DNA of 11,225 nt from Chitinophagales bacterium (GCA_020629335.1 JAHDDN010000146.1:1-11225), one strand, 5' to 3'. Counted from the stretch's first letter, positions 1-6,516 are shown. Notes: generated from the letters alone by a model not told the origin. Numbers and translations are program-made.

Positions 1-1001
1 ATCTCATCACTGACCGTTATTTTCTCTCCTTCATAAAAGGCCATGAGTCGCCCTCTGATGTCTTTATAAACCGCTATACCACCAAAATAAGCAATATCCT
101 CAGGCGTATAAGATTCCATCGGCGTCAGTTTGCCTTTATACCAAACATTAAAATAGCCTGTATCATCTATAAAAAACAAGGTATTATCTACTACTCTATA
201 ACTATGAGGTGCCGTAGGCAGCAAGCTTTCCACTTCCCCATCATGATACAACTTAAACTCCCCATATTCATCCACATAAGCCATAATATCCCAGCCTGTT
301 TGATAGCTTAATGGCAAATATTCTTCAATGTCAATGATCTCTTCCCCATTAAATAACTTAAATTCTTTATAATCATTCGTAAAAGCAACGATACTAACGC
401 CAGTTTGCCAATCGGCTATATCACTTCCTTCATCAGAGATCAATCTAACTTCCCCTTTAGTAAAATGCTTGAATTCTAAATACTCACTGATATAAGCAAT
501 CGCACTGGTATTGACCTTCATATTAGATTTCTGAGTCGGGCTGGTTTCAAGATCAGTCGTTTTACCATCAAAAAAGACCTTCATGCGTTGATCATAATCA
601 TTATAAGCAATCAGACTGTCGGTAAACACAAAGGTATGATTTTCCATATCACCAAAATTACAGACGATTTTTCTACGTCCTTCATAGATCGCACTCAATG
701 CTTTATATTGGTAGGAAACTAAAAAATAACGGGTAGGAAAATAATTTTGGGTAGGCAATTTATCAATAATATCCACCTTACCATTACGAAACATCTTGAG
801 TCGTTCGTGTGGGTCAGTATAGATCACATAATCGCCTCCAATTTTCAAAAACTCTACAGGCAGGTGTTCAATGCGGTCTTTTTTGCCCTTATCAAATACA
901 TACAAAAAGCCCAAATTATCCACATAAGCGGTTATATCTTGGGCTTGACTATTAAGGCAATAAAAGAATATAAAAAAGCAAAGAAGCAAACGATATTTCA
1001 T
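1..1001 (-). CDS. Secreted repeat (propeller-like) protein, C-terminus outside window
   Basis: Reading the minus strand from the ATG at 1001 gives 333 codons with no stop before the window edge, so the 3' end is missing. Residues 1-20 form a signal peptide (MKYRLLLCFF start, small residues before Gln21), so the protein is probably exported. The rest is about nine repeats of roughly 36 residues, beginning near residues 25, 60, 95, 132, 169, 206, 241, 277 and 310. Each has the pattern [A/I]-Y-x-[D/N] followed about six residues later by [F/L]-K-x-[F/Y]-x-x-G-[K/E]; examples are AYVDNLGFLYVFDKG and AYVDEYGEFKLYHDGE. Short beta-rich repeats ending in a Gly turn suggest a beta-propeller or similar beta-repeat fold; that is inference. 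I do not recognise a named family or an enzymatic motif. Other start codons are possible, but this one gives the signal peptide. A lipoprotein Cys is absent. Confidence 0.85.
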   Translation of the reverse strand, partial: MKYRLLLCFFIFFYCLNSQAQDITAYVDNLGFLYVFDKGKKDRIEHLPVEFLKIGGDYVIYTDPHERLKMFRNGKVDIIDKLPTQNYFPTRYFLVSYQYKALSAIYEGRRKIVCNFGDMENHTFVFTDSLIAYNDYDQRMKVFFDGKTTDLETSPTQKSNMKVNTSAIAYISEYLEFKHFTKGEVRLISDEGSDIADWQTGVSIVAFTNDYKEFKLFNGEEIIDIEEYLPLSYQTGWDIMAYVDEYGEFKLYHDGEVESLLPTAPHSYRVVDNTLFFIDDTGYFNVWYKGKLTPMESYTPEDIAYFGGIAVYKDIRGRLMAFYEGEKITVSDE

Positions 1002-1084
1002 GAAATTAGTGTTTGGTGAAACTCATTCATTTAAGACTGTATACTACTACTTAACGTTTAAGATCCCAAAATAAACATATTTAT

Positions 1085-1329
1085 GCATTTTTTTCTTATT
1101 TGGGCGCATCCCGATCCTTATTTTTCATCGGCCTGTAGGGGCGGTACCTGTGTGTCCGCCCTCCGATGAAAAATAAGGATCGGGTCGGGCTATCCGCTCT
1201 TATGGAGCTATTCGGCTCCTACTACGCTAAGGTCTGCTTGTCTGCTAAAGCCAGCCTGCGCATACCTAAGCTACGTAAGTCGCCTCTTAACGCCCCATAC
1301 CGCTGCTATCCCTTGCGCATTTTTTTCTT
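1085..1329. repeat. Intergenic repeat element (1102-1320) with 13-bp flanking direct repeats
   Basis: The element starts with GGGCGCATCCC at 1102 and ends with ATCCCTTGCGCA at 1319. It is more GC-rich than the surrounding AT-rich DNA. The 13-mer GCATTTTTTTCTT occurs exactly at 1085-1097 and again at 1317-1329, bracketing it. The interior holds a large hairpin (1110-1184), the stretch GGGTCGGGCTATCCGCT, and a small hairpin GGAGC/GCTCC (1204-1219). A collapsed version with the same left and right ends lies at 10107-10127. From memory, GGGTCGGGCTATCCGCT-type sequences recur in Bacteroidota intergenic regions; I could not check this. The 66-codon open frame at 1166-1366 runs across the element and shows no protein-family features, so I treat the region as non-coding. 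Confidence 0.75.
1110..1184. repeat. Perfect 22-bp inverted repeat enclosing a smaller palindrome
   Basis: Arms at 1110-1131 and 1163-1184 are perfectly complementary over 22 bases (left arm begins CCCGATCCTTATTT). The 31-base spacer itself contains a GC-rich palindrome: AGGGGCGG (1137-1144) can pair with CCGCCCT (1156-1162) with one bulged G. The result is a hairpin within a hairpin. The inner palindrome resembles the one at 4921-4948. No T-run follows the outer arm, so this is not a simple terminator. Confidence 0.85.
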
Positions 1330-1561
1330 GGTATTGGGTAAGACCCCAATAATTTTAAGACATTAATAGAACAAGCTTGCAATAAATGAACTTATTATTG
1401 ATTTGAAAAAGAATTAATTTGATTTTAAATTAGATGTATTAACTAGTGTTTGTTAGGCAAAAAAGTTTTTAAGACTGTGCTTTGTTCCTTGATTTTTTGA
1501 ATTATATATGTTAACTTGAAGACAAAGTTGACCAATTAGCCTTTTTTTATTACAAATATCA
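1330..1561. other. AT-rich gene-free stretch
   Basis: No open reading frame with protein-like features, RNA gene or exact repeat is visible here. A weak imperfect stem may form between about 1480-1496 and 1519-1537 (CTTTGT against ACAAAG), followed by a T-run at 1551-1558, but no plus-strand gene ends upstream for it to terminate. Together with the repeat elements on either side, this completes the 900-base interval between the divergent genes at 1001 and 1903. Confidence 0.5.
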
Positions 1562-1723
1562 TGAATTCATTTAAAGTTTTATGATGAAGCTGAAAATAAG
1601 TTGATTTTTTGTAGTTCAAGGCATTTTTGAGGTGCATAGCAGTGTTATGGGCCGAAAAAATAACGCAGAAATACAGATAATCAACCATTTTCTAAGCCAT
1701 CAGAAAAACTTTAAACGAGTTCA
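1562..1723. repeat. Long-palindrome element A (~162 nt)
   Basis: The first ~60 bases pair with the last ~60. TGAATTCATTTAAAGTTTT at the left matches the reverse complement of the right end, TGAACTCGTTTAAAGTTTT, and pairing continues through GATG, AAAAT, GTTGATT and TGTA blocks. The centre has CAAGGCATTTTTGAGG, an apical stem CATAGC/GTTATG with triloop AGT (1635-1649), then AAAAAATAACGCAG. It shares this core layout with the elements at 1729, 7278 and 10879, but its outer arms differ from theirs. The remnant at 2393-2456 has the same arms without the core. No convincing target-site duplication is visible for this copy. Confidence 0.8.
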
Positions 1724-1728
1724 TTAGT

Positions 1729-1883
1729 GGTTCAGTTTATAAGTTTCTGACTTTAAGTTGTAGTATTTTTGCGATTATACAAGGCATTTTTGAGGCCCAT
1801 AGCAGGGCTACGGAACGAAAAAATAACGAAGTAGAATCGTAAAAAGACAAAACTTGGGCTGTCAAGGACTTATAAATTTAACC
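1729..1883. repeat. Long-palindrome element B (~155 nt) with 6-bp flanking duplication
   Basis: The left end GGTTCAGTTTATAAGT pairs imperfectly with the right end ACTTATAAATTTAACC, and pairing continues inwards for about 50 bases per arm. The core is CAAGGCATTTTTGAGGCC, with apical stem CATAGC/GCTACG around AGG (1798-1812). The 6-mer ATTAGT lies directly outside both ends (1723-1728 and 1884-1889), as expected of a target-site duplication. A copy about 95% identical lies at 10879-11034. The element ends only about 19 bases before the start codon of the next gene, so it probably lies in that gene's leader or promoter region. Confidence 0.85.
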
Positions 1884-1902
1884 ATTAGTTAAAACCGTAC
1901 TT

Positions 1903-2262
1903 ATGAAAAAGAATCCTAACGAAATTACATTGCTTTATAATTCTGGCTCTAGTGTAGATCGTAAAACGTATGCATTAGCGAAGTCTCTAACGAACCATGT
2001 TAGCGGATTAGAATATCACAAAACGAAGGTTTCCAATACGCAATGGCGTGGTGTATTGGATATGTTGCAGCTGCGACCTAAAGATCTAATGAATAAGGCT
2101 CATCCTTATTATCAGGAGCACATTAGAGGTCGTTCATTTGATGAGGAGGGCTGGTTAAATGTATTATCCAGAAATCCAGATTTAATTAAAGCACCAATTG
2201 CTATTCGAGGAAGAAAAGCACTTTTGTGTAGCAACCCAACCGACGTGCTACAGTTGACGTAA
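1903..2262 (+). CDS. ArsC/Spx-family protein lacking the catalytic cysteine
   Basis: The 119-residue length fits the ArsC/Spx thioredoxin-like family (usually 110-120). The N-terminus ITLLYNSGSSVDRKT (residues 8-22) aligns with the family's strand and active-site loop, typically ..YxNPxCSxSRxT. The C-terminal part, RNPDLIKAPIAIRGRKALL (90-108), matches the family's conserved NPxLI..P.. segment. In this alignment the redox cysteine of arsenate reductases is replaced by Ser16. The only cysteine is Cys109, near the C-terminus. Arsenate reduction by the normal mechanism is therefore unlikely. A Spx-like binding role or another structural role is possible but unproven. No Shine-Dalgarno sequence is visible. 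A small GGAATA/TATTCC hairpin starts just after the stop, and a strong terminator follows at 2316, so the gene seems to form its own transcript. Confidence 0.85.
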   Translation: MKKNPNEITLLYNSGSSVDRKTYALAKSLTNHVSGLEYHKTKVSNTQWRGVLDMLQLRPKDLMNKAHPYYQEHIRGRSFDEEGWLNVLSRNPDLIKAPIAIRGRKALLCSNPTDVLQLT

Positions 2263-2315
2263 GGAATATTATAGTATTCCTATGCTCCTTAAGAGATACC
2301 CACTAATATATACCG

Positions 2316-2387
2316 CCGTTCATTGTGTGTTATTATCGAGAAATGTTATTTTTGTCTCGATAATAATTCATTGTGAACGGTTTTTTT
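2316..2387 (+). terminator. Rho-independent terminator after the ArsC-like gene
   Basis: Arms at 2316-2341 and 2355-2380 pair as CCGTTCA/TGAACGG and TTATTATCGAGA/TCTCGATAATAA, separated by a 7-base internal loop on each side. The hairpin loop is 13 bases and seven Ts follow (2381-2387). The stem is longer than a usual terminator but the T-run placement is canonical. Confidence 0.85.
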
Positions 2388-2392
2388 AATTC

Positions 2393-2456
2393 TGAACTCA
2401 TTTAAGGTTTTATGATGTAGCTGAAAGCTTTAAGATAGCAGACTTTAAACGAGTTT
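2393..2456. repeat. Collapsed copy of palindrome element A (arms only)
   Basis: TGAACTCATTTAAGGTTTTA followed by TGATGTAGCTGAAA resembles the left arm of the element at 1562. ACTTTAAACGAGTT at the right end is identical to that element's right end. The ~100-base centre with the CAAGGC core is missing, leaving a 64-base hairpin closed at AAGCTT. It lies between the upstream terminator and the LON-domain gene. Confidence 0.7.
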
Positions 2457-2470
2457 TATTAAGTATTGAT

Positions 2471-3103
2471 ATGGCTTCAATAAAATTCATGCCTTTATTT
2501 CCACTTCAGTTGGTAGCTTATCCACAGGAGACAGTCAATCTTCATATCTTTGAGGATCGATACAAGCAGTTGATTCGAGATGTTGAAGAGAAAGACTTGA
2601 CCTTTGGAATCCCCTTATATAATAATGATAAGATAGCCGAATATGGTACGGAGATGAATTTAACTCAAATTTTTAAAGTTTATGAAAGTGGAGAGATGGA
2701 TATACAGGCTCAAGGAGTTGGTATTTTTAGAATTAAGGAATTTTTTAATCCTATGCCAGATAAGTTATATGCTGGTGGAAAGGTAGAGATGGTTGATTTT
2801 AGTTTAGGAGAAGATAATATTTTGCCTGAGGAAATATTGAGTTTGACAGAAAATCTTTATGGTGTTTTGGGAATTGCAAAACCTATAGATATGTCGAATA
2901 GTTTTGAGTTAGGCCATCATATTGGTTTTAGTGTGGAGCAAGAATATGAATTGCTTAAAATTGCAGAAGAGTCTGATAGACAGCAAATTATATTAAGCCA
3001 TTTGAAAAGAATTATACCATTAATAAAGGAAATGGAAAAATTGAAAGGGAAGATACGTATGAACGGACATTTTAAGTATTTTGATCCTTTGAAATTGCAA
3101 TAA
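2471..3103 (+). CDS. LON substrate-binding (N-terminal) domain protein
   Basis: The 210-residue protein starts with MPLFPLQLVAYPQETVNLHI and FEDRYKQLI (residues 7-34), the hallmark of the LON N-terminal domain (PLFPL..VVFPG..L.LHIFE.RY..M). FGIPL at 45-49 and the GxGxFRI segment near 82-87 are also typical. The domain fills the protein. The ATPase and protease domains of true Lon are absent, so this belongs to the stand-alone LON-domain group, soluble and cytoplasmic, of poorly defined role (possibly peptide or substrate binding). The C-terminal third is helical, as in the family. Only about 83 bases separate the upstream terminator from the start codon, and most of that is the collapsed palindrome, so the promoter must overlap that repeat. 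The gene is convergent with plsC, with 25 bases between the two stops. Confidence 0.9.
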   Translation: MASIKFMPLFPLQLVAYPQETVNLHIFEDRYKQLIRDVEEKDLTFGIPLYNNDKIAEYGTEMNLTQIFKVYESGEMDIQAQGVGIFRIKEFFNPMPDKLYAGGKVEMVDFSLGEDNILPEEILSLTENLYGVLGIAKPIDMSNSFELGHHIGFSVEQEYELLKIAEESDRQQIILSHLKRIIPLIKEMEKLKGKIRMNGHFKYFDPLKLQ

Positions 3104-3128
3104 AAATTTCAAAATCATATTACATCTA

Positions 3129-3911
3129 CTAATTAGCCCATTCAGTAGAACCAACACCTTGATTAGCATAGTAACTGACGATATCATCGTACATCATATC
3201 CCAAACTCTTTTTTGTAGAGCAGGAATGTCTGCCTCTGTCATGCCTTTAGTTTCAATAGCTTTATGCCAAATAGCTTTGATTTTACCTGGCCTCACTAAC
3301 CAACTTCTTCCACCCATTAAGTCTCTTGCATTAGGGCAACTTACTACTACCAATGGTTTTTGAGTAGCAATAGCGAGTCTAAATGCTCCGCTTTTAAATT
3401 GCCCTAAAAGTTCATCTTTTTTGGTGCGAGTACCTTCTGGATAAATGGCTATAGAAGCTCCATTATCTAATGCCGCCATCATATGTTCCATGCTTTTTTG
3501 ACGAGCTTCTTTATTACCTCTATTAACAGGTACATGCGTATGCTTGATCACATAACCAAATATTGGGTAAGAAAGGATCTCAGATTTGGCTAAGAATTTT
3601 AGATAGTTATTGCGTACTAAAATATAAGTTAAATAAGGGTCTAAAAAAGAGGCATGATTACTCACATAAATCTGCGCTTGACTAAAATCTACTAAACTTC
3701 GATTCTCTTCCTCGACTCTTGCTCCGATACAAAAGAAGGTGCCAAAACTCACCCATTGAGGGAGTCGATGACAATAATAAATAATTTTGGGATGGCCACT
3801 AAGAATACCTAAAACGAAGAAGAAAAATAAAAATACAGTGATCACCCCTGAAGCAAAATAGCTCCAAACCGTCCATATGAGTACAAACAAATATTGCAAA
3901 GTCGCCTTCAT
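3129..3911 (-). CDS. plsC: 1-acyl-sn-glycerol-3-phosphate acyltransferase (PlsC family)
   Basis: This enzyme transfers an acyl chain to lysophosphatidate, giving phosphatidate for membrane lipid synthesis at the inner face of the cytoplasmic membrane. All key PlsC motifs are present: the catalytic H-x4-D block NHASFLD (His86, Asp91), the VPVNRG motif II (127-132) and the EGTR motif III (159-162) in IYPEGTRTKKDELL, followed by FKSGAF and the hydrophobic motif IV around PLVVV (186-190). Residues about 8-37 form a hydrophobic anchor. The length of 260 is normal. It lies downstream of the TolB-like gene on the same strand with an 82-base gap containing a candidate -7 box, so it may be co-transcribed or have its own promoter. 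Substrate specificity within the LPLAT superfamily cannot be fixed from sequence alone. Confidence 0.9.
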   Translation of the reverse strand: MKATLQYLFVLIWTVWSYFASGVITVFLFFFFVLGILSGHPKIIYYCHRLPQWVSFGTFFCIGARVEEENRSLVDFSQAQIYVSNHASFLDPYLTYILVRNNYLKFLAKSEILSYPIFGYVIKHTHVPVNRGNKEARQKSMEHMMAALDNGASIAIYPEGTRTKKDELLGQFKSGAFRLAIATQKPLVVVSCPNARDLMGGRSWLVRPGKIKAIWHKAIETKGMTEADIPALQKRVWDMMYDDIVSYYANQGVGSTEWAN

Positions 3912-3981
3912 ATAAGTAAGTGGGTGAAGTAATCTTAGGGTGCGATAATCAAATACAAATTAGGATATTTTATGGACATTT

Positions 3982-3990
3982 GCAAAAATA
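3982..3990 (-). promoter_or_regulatory. Candidate Bacteroidota -7 box for plsC
   Basis: On the minus strand this reads TATTTTTGC, an exact match to the Bacteroidota -7 consensus TAnnTTTG plus C. It sits about 70 bases upstream of the plsC start and just past the stop of the upstream gene. The nearest upstream TTG is about 26 bases away, longer than the usual 17-23, so the promoter is only a possibility. Confidence 0.35.
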
Positions 3991-3993
3991 ATA

Positions 3994-4887
3994 CTACGGC
4001 TTTTCCCCTTTAAACACAATCAAAGCCATTTGAGATGCGGCTTGGTTAATCGCAATACGATAAGTTTGATCGACTTCCGTTTCGCTCCAATCAGCTAATT
4101 CAAACCATTCCTTAGATTGGCCATATTGAAATCCCATCAATTTTCCCTCCTGACAACAAACGATTAAGCCATTTTTGGTCCAAGCATAATCTTCAGTACC
4201 CTTTGGCATTTGAACAATTGTTTGCGTGTCATAAGTTTCCAAATCTACTCTTTTCAAAAGCTGATAATCTTCTCTTACTTTATGCACAAAAGAAATAGCT
4301 TTTTCATTGGGCATATTTTGAATACAACGTCCAGTATCTCCACTTATTAAATGCATAATCGTATCCTGCTTAGAACCTAATTGTAAAGTATGTGGAGTAC
4401 CTAATATAAACATCGCTAACTCATTGTCATTCATCCAAGTATAATAACCTACTGGAGCAGCTTTCTCAAGCAATAATATCGGTTCTCCACTACCATCTAA
4501 AGGAAATTGCCACATTCGTTGTGTGCCATCTTCCTCCACTCTAACCACTGTGAAATGCTTCCCATCAGCCGTCATAATAGGGGAGTACTCGCTTGTTTTA
4601 GGAGTATTGGTCAAATTGCGAACTTCATTGCTTGTTAAGTCATGATACATGATCTCAGCATTTCCTTCTCCAATCACTGAAACATACAAAAGCGCATTTT
4701 TCCCTTCCACAAAAGAGGCTTGATTGTCATATCCTTCTCGATTACTTACATTCTTTAATGCCTTTTGCGTCAATTCTTGCTTATTTGAATCATACACAAA
4801 ATCCATCAAATAGACCTCTGTTTCAGGTACTTGTGCATCCAAGTTTAAAGCAAAAAAAGCCATTAATATCAAAGTAAAGTACCGCAT
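3994..4887 (-). CDS. Exported TolB/PD40-like beta-propeller protein
   Basis: The 297-residue product starts with a signal peptide (residues 1-19, MRYFTLILMAFFALNLDAQ), so it is exported. The mature part has repeated blade-like units. The clearest, EYSPIMTADGKHFTVVRVEE (100-119) followed by RMWQFPLDGSGEP, matches the PD40/TolB pattern (..SP.wSPDGk.i.f.s..dG...iy.v...gg). A similar unit starts near residue 53 (YDNQASF ... LLYVSV), and NLTNTP precedes the clear repeat. No catalytic motif is visible, so it is probably a binding or sensing propeller rather than an enzyme. It is too short to include the extra N-terminal domain of TolB and lacks a Pal/Tol neighbour, so I would not call it TolB. It may share a transcript with plsC downstream. 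Confidence 0.85.
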   Translation of the reverse strand: MRYFTLILMAFFALNLDAQVPETEVYLMDFVYDSNKQELTQKALKNVSNREGYDNQASFVEGKNALLYVSVIGEGNAEIMYHDLTSNEVRNLTNTPKTSEYSPIMTADGKHFTVVRVEEDGTQRMWQFPLDGSGEPILLLEKAAPVGYYTWMNDNELAMFILGTPHTLQLGSKQDTIMHLISGDTGRCIQNMPNEKAISFVHKVREDYQLLKRVDLETYDTQTIVQMPKGTEDYAWTKNGLIVCCQEGKLMGFQYGQSKEWFELADWSETEVDQTYRIAINQAASQMALIVFKGEKP

Positions 4888-4920
4888 GATTATATTTATT
4901 CGTGAATCGGAAATAAAAAT

Positions 4921-4948
4921 ATAGGGACGATCCTTGTGGTCGCCCTAT
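4921..4948. repeat. Small GC-rich palindrome, second copy
   Basis: ATAGGG (4921-4926) pairs with CCCTAT (4943-4948), continuing through CGA/TCG with one bulge around CCTTGTGG. The layout AGGG-CG-CCTTGTG-CG-CCCT parallels the inner palindrome at 1137-1162 (AGGGGCGG...CCTGTGTG...CCGCCCT). It lies between the TolB-like gene and accC, without a T-run. Confidence 0.55.
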
Positions 4949-5003
4949 TTCAGAAATGATCATAAGAGATTATAGCACATTCCTACCGCAACCTCTAAAA
5001 ACG

Positions 5004-5034
5004 TTTTAACGTTAATAACATTCCAACGTTAAAA
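5004..5034 (-). terminator. Possible terminator overlapping the accC stop codon
   Basis: On the minus strand TTTTAACGTT (5034-5025) and AACGTTAAAA (5013-5004) form a perfect 10-bp stem with an 11-base loop, followed by CGTTTTTAG. The accC stop codon (5029-5031) lies inside the 5' arm. The stem is AT-rich and the T-run is short, so termination may be weak. Confidence 0.5.
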
Positions 5035-6516
5035 AATTCTCCTCCTAATTTTCCACTGACTCACTCCATTAGCCCCATTAGAAGAAAGTGATTGTTTGCC
5101 TTTGCTTTCTTCTACAAACCAAGCAGCAAATTGAGCTGCAATTTCTGCCTGATCTTTTTCTGCCTCCACTAAGACATTGGGATCGAAATGAATTTTTACA
5201 AAATGCGTATCAAAATCTCCACTCACGAAAGCAGGATGATTCATCACATAATCACCAAAGGCCAGGGTGGTCTTTACTCCGCTAATTCTAAACTCACTGA
5301 TGGCCCGTTTCATTCGATCTATAGACTCTGTACGATCCTTACCATGTGTGATTAATTTAGACAGCATTGGGTCATAATAAATCGGAATATCCATGCCTTC
5401 TACATAGCCACTATCCACCCTAACGCCAGGTCCTTGTGGCATATCATATACGGCCAAATTCCCAATATCAGGTAAGAAATTATTGGTAGGATCTTCCGCA
5501 TAGACTCTTAGTTCCATGGCATGGCCATTAATACTTAAATCATCTTGTGTAAAAGAGAGTTTTTCGCCTCTGGCTACTTTGATTTGCTCTTTTACCAGAT
5601 CAATACCAGTAATCATTTCTGTTACAGGGTGCTCTACCTGTAATCGGGTATTCATCTCTAAGAAATAGTAATTATGATTCTCATCCAATAAAAACTCAAC
5701 AGTACCAGCTCCAAAATATTCACAAGAGCGGGCCACATCAATGGCGCTTTGTCCCATTTTATGCCTGAGTTCCTCGCTTAATACTGAAGAAGGAGCTTCT
5801 TCTACTACCTTTTGGTGTCTACGTTGAATAGAGCATTCCCTTTCAAACAAATGCACTATATTCCCATGCTGATCTCCTAAAATTTGTATTTCAATATGTC
5901 TTGGAGAGCTGATGTATTTCTCTATGAATACTGCTCCATCACCAAAAGATGATTCCGCCTCACTAATGGCCATTTTTAGTTGGGTTTCAAATTCCTCTTC
6001 ATTCTCCACGATTCTCATACCCTTACCTCCACCACCAGCAGAAGCCTTTACCAAAATTGGGAATCCGATCTCTTTGGCTATTTGTTTCCCTTCTGCTATA
6101 TCTTCCAAAGCCTTATCCGTGCCTGGTACCATCGGAATATTATAATTAGCTACAGCAGCCTTAGCTGCCAATTTACTACCCATAATATTGATAGAGTGGG
6201 GGGAAGGGCCAATAAAAGTAATGCCCGCATCCGTCACCTTCTTTGCAAATTCTGCATTTTCGGATAAAAAGCCAAAACCAGGGTGAATCCCATCAGCCCC
6301 TCTTTCTAAAGCAATTTCTATAATTTTATCCCCTAAAAGATAGGATTGATTAGATGGGGGAGGACCAATACAAACGGCCTCATCGGCTAATCTAACTGGC
6401 GGCCCATCTCTATCTGCCTCTGAGTAAACTGCTATCGTTTGGATGCCCATTTCTTTAGCAGATCGAATGACTCTTACCGCTATTTCGCCCCTATTGGCGA
6501 CCAATATTTTCTTCAT
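5029..6516 (-). CDS. accC: Biotin carboxylase subunit of acetyl-/acyl-CoA carboxylase
   Basis: This ATP-grasp enzyme carboxylates biotin on its carrier protein with ATP and bicarbonate, the first half-reaction of malonyl-CoA (or methylmalonyl-CoA) formation in the cytoplasm. The N-terminal domain begins KKILVANRGEIAVRVIR (2-18). The ATP glycine loop is GGGGKGM (161-167). ERECSIQRRHQKVVEEAPS (225-243) and the catalytic LEMNTRLQVEHPVTE (286-300) match biotin carboxylases throughout. The C-terminal biotin carboxylase domain runs to about residue 445. A further tail of ~50 residues ends WKIRRRIF and carries no biotinyl domain (no MKM motif), so the carrier is a separate protein. No accB or carboxyltransferase gene is adjacent. 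The 495-residue length suits the acyl-CoA carboxylase (PccA-like) branch more than the ~450-residue E. coli AccC; acetyl- and propionyl-CoA roles cannot be told apart here. It is divergent from ccmB. Confidence 0.95.
   Translation of the reverse strand: MKKILVANRGEIAVRVIRSAKEMGIQTIAVYSEADRDGPPVRLADEAVCIGPPPSNQSYLLGDKIIEIALERGADGIHPGFGFLSENAEFAKKVTDAGITFIGPSPHSINIMGSKLAAKAAVANYNIPMVPGTDKALEDIAEGKQIAKEIGFPILVKASAGGGGKGMRIVENEEEFETQLKMAISEAESSFGDGAVFIEKYISSPRHIEIQILGDQHGNIVHLFERECSIQRRHQKVVEEAPSSVLSEELRHKMGQSAIDVARSCEYFGAGTVEFLLDENHNYYFLEMNTRLQVEHPVTEMITGIDLVKEQIKVARGEKLSFTQDDLSINGHAMELRVYAEDPTNNFLPDIGNLAVYDMPQGPGVRVDSGYVEGMDIPIYYDPMLSKLITHGKDRTESIDRMKRAISEFRISGVKTTLAFGDYVMNHPAFVSGDFDTHFVKIHFDPNVLVEAEKDQAEIAAQFAAWFVEESKGKQSLSSNGANGVSQWKIRRRIF

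Noticed and set aside
747..1019. 90-codon plus-strand open frame
   Set aside because: It is antisense to the secreted repeat protein, which has a signal peptide and regular repeats in the opposite frame.
1166..1366. 66-codon open frame across the repeat element
   Set aside because: It begins inside the right arm of the 22-bp inverted repeat and runs through the repeat frame. There is no domain, signal or upstream site, and the sequence is better explained as a non-coding repeat.
1480..1558. Possible terminator (CTTTGT/ACAAAG stem followed by a T-run)
   Set aside because: The stem is imperfect with a long AT-rich loop, and no gene on the plus strand ends upstream.
1562..1883. Possible CRISPR array or tandem repeat
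   Set aside because: Only two units, with different arms and palindromic throughout; there are no short regular repeats with unique spacers.
5088..6267. Three plus-strand open frames (5088-5285, 5912-6145, 5980-6267)
   Set aside because: All lie antisense within accC, which is well conserved over its whole length.
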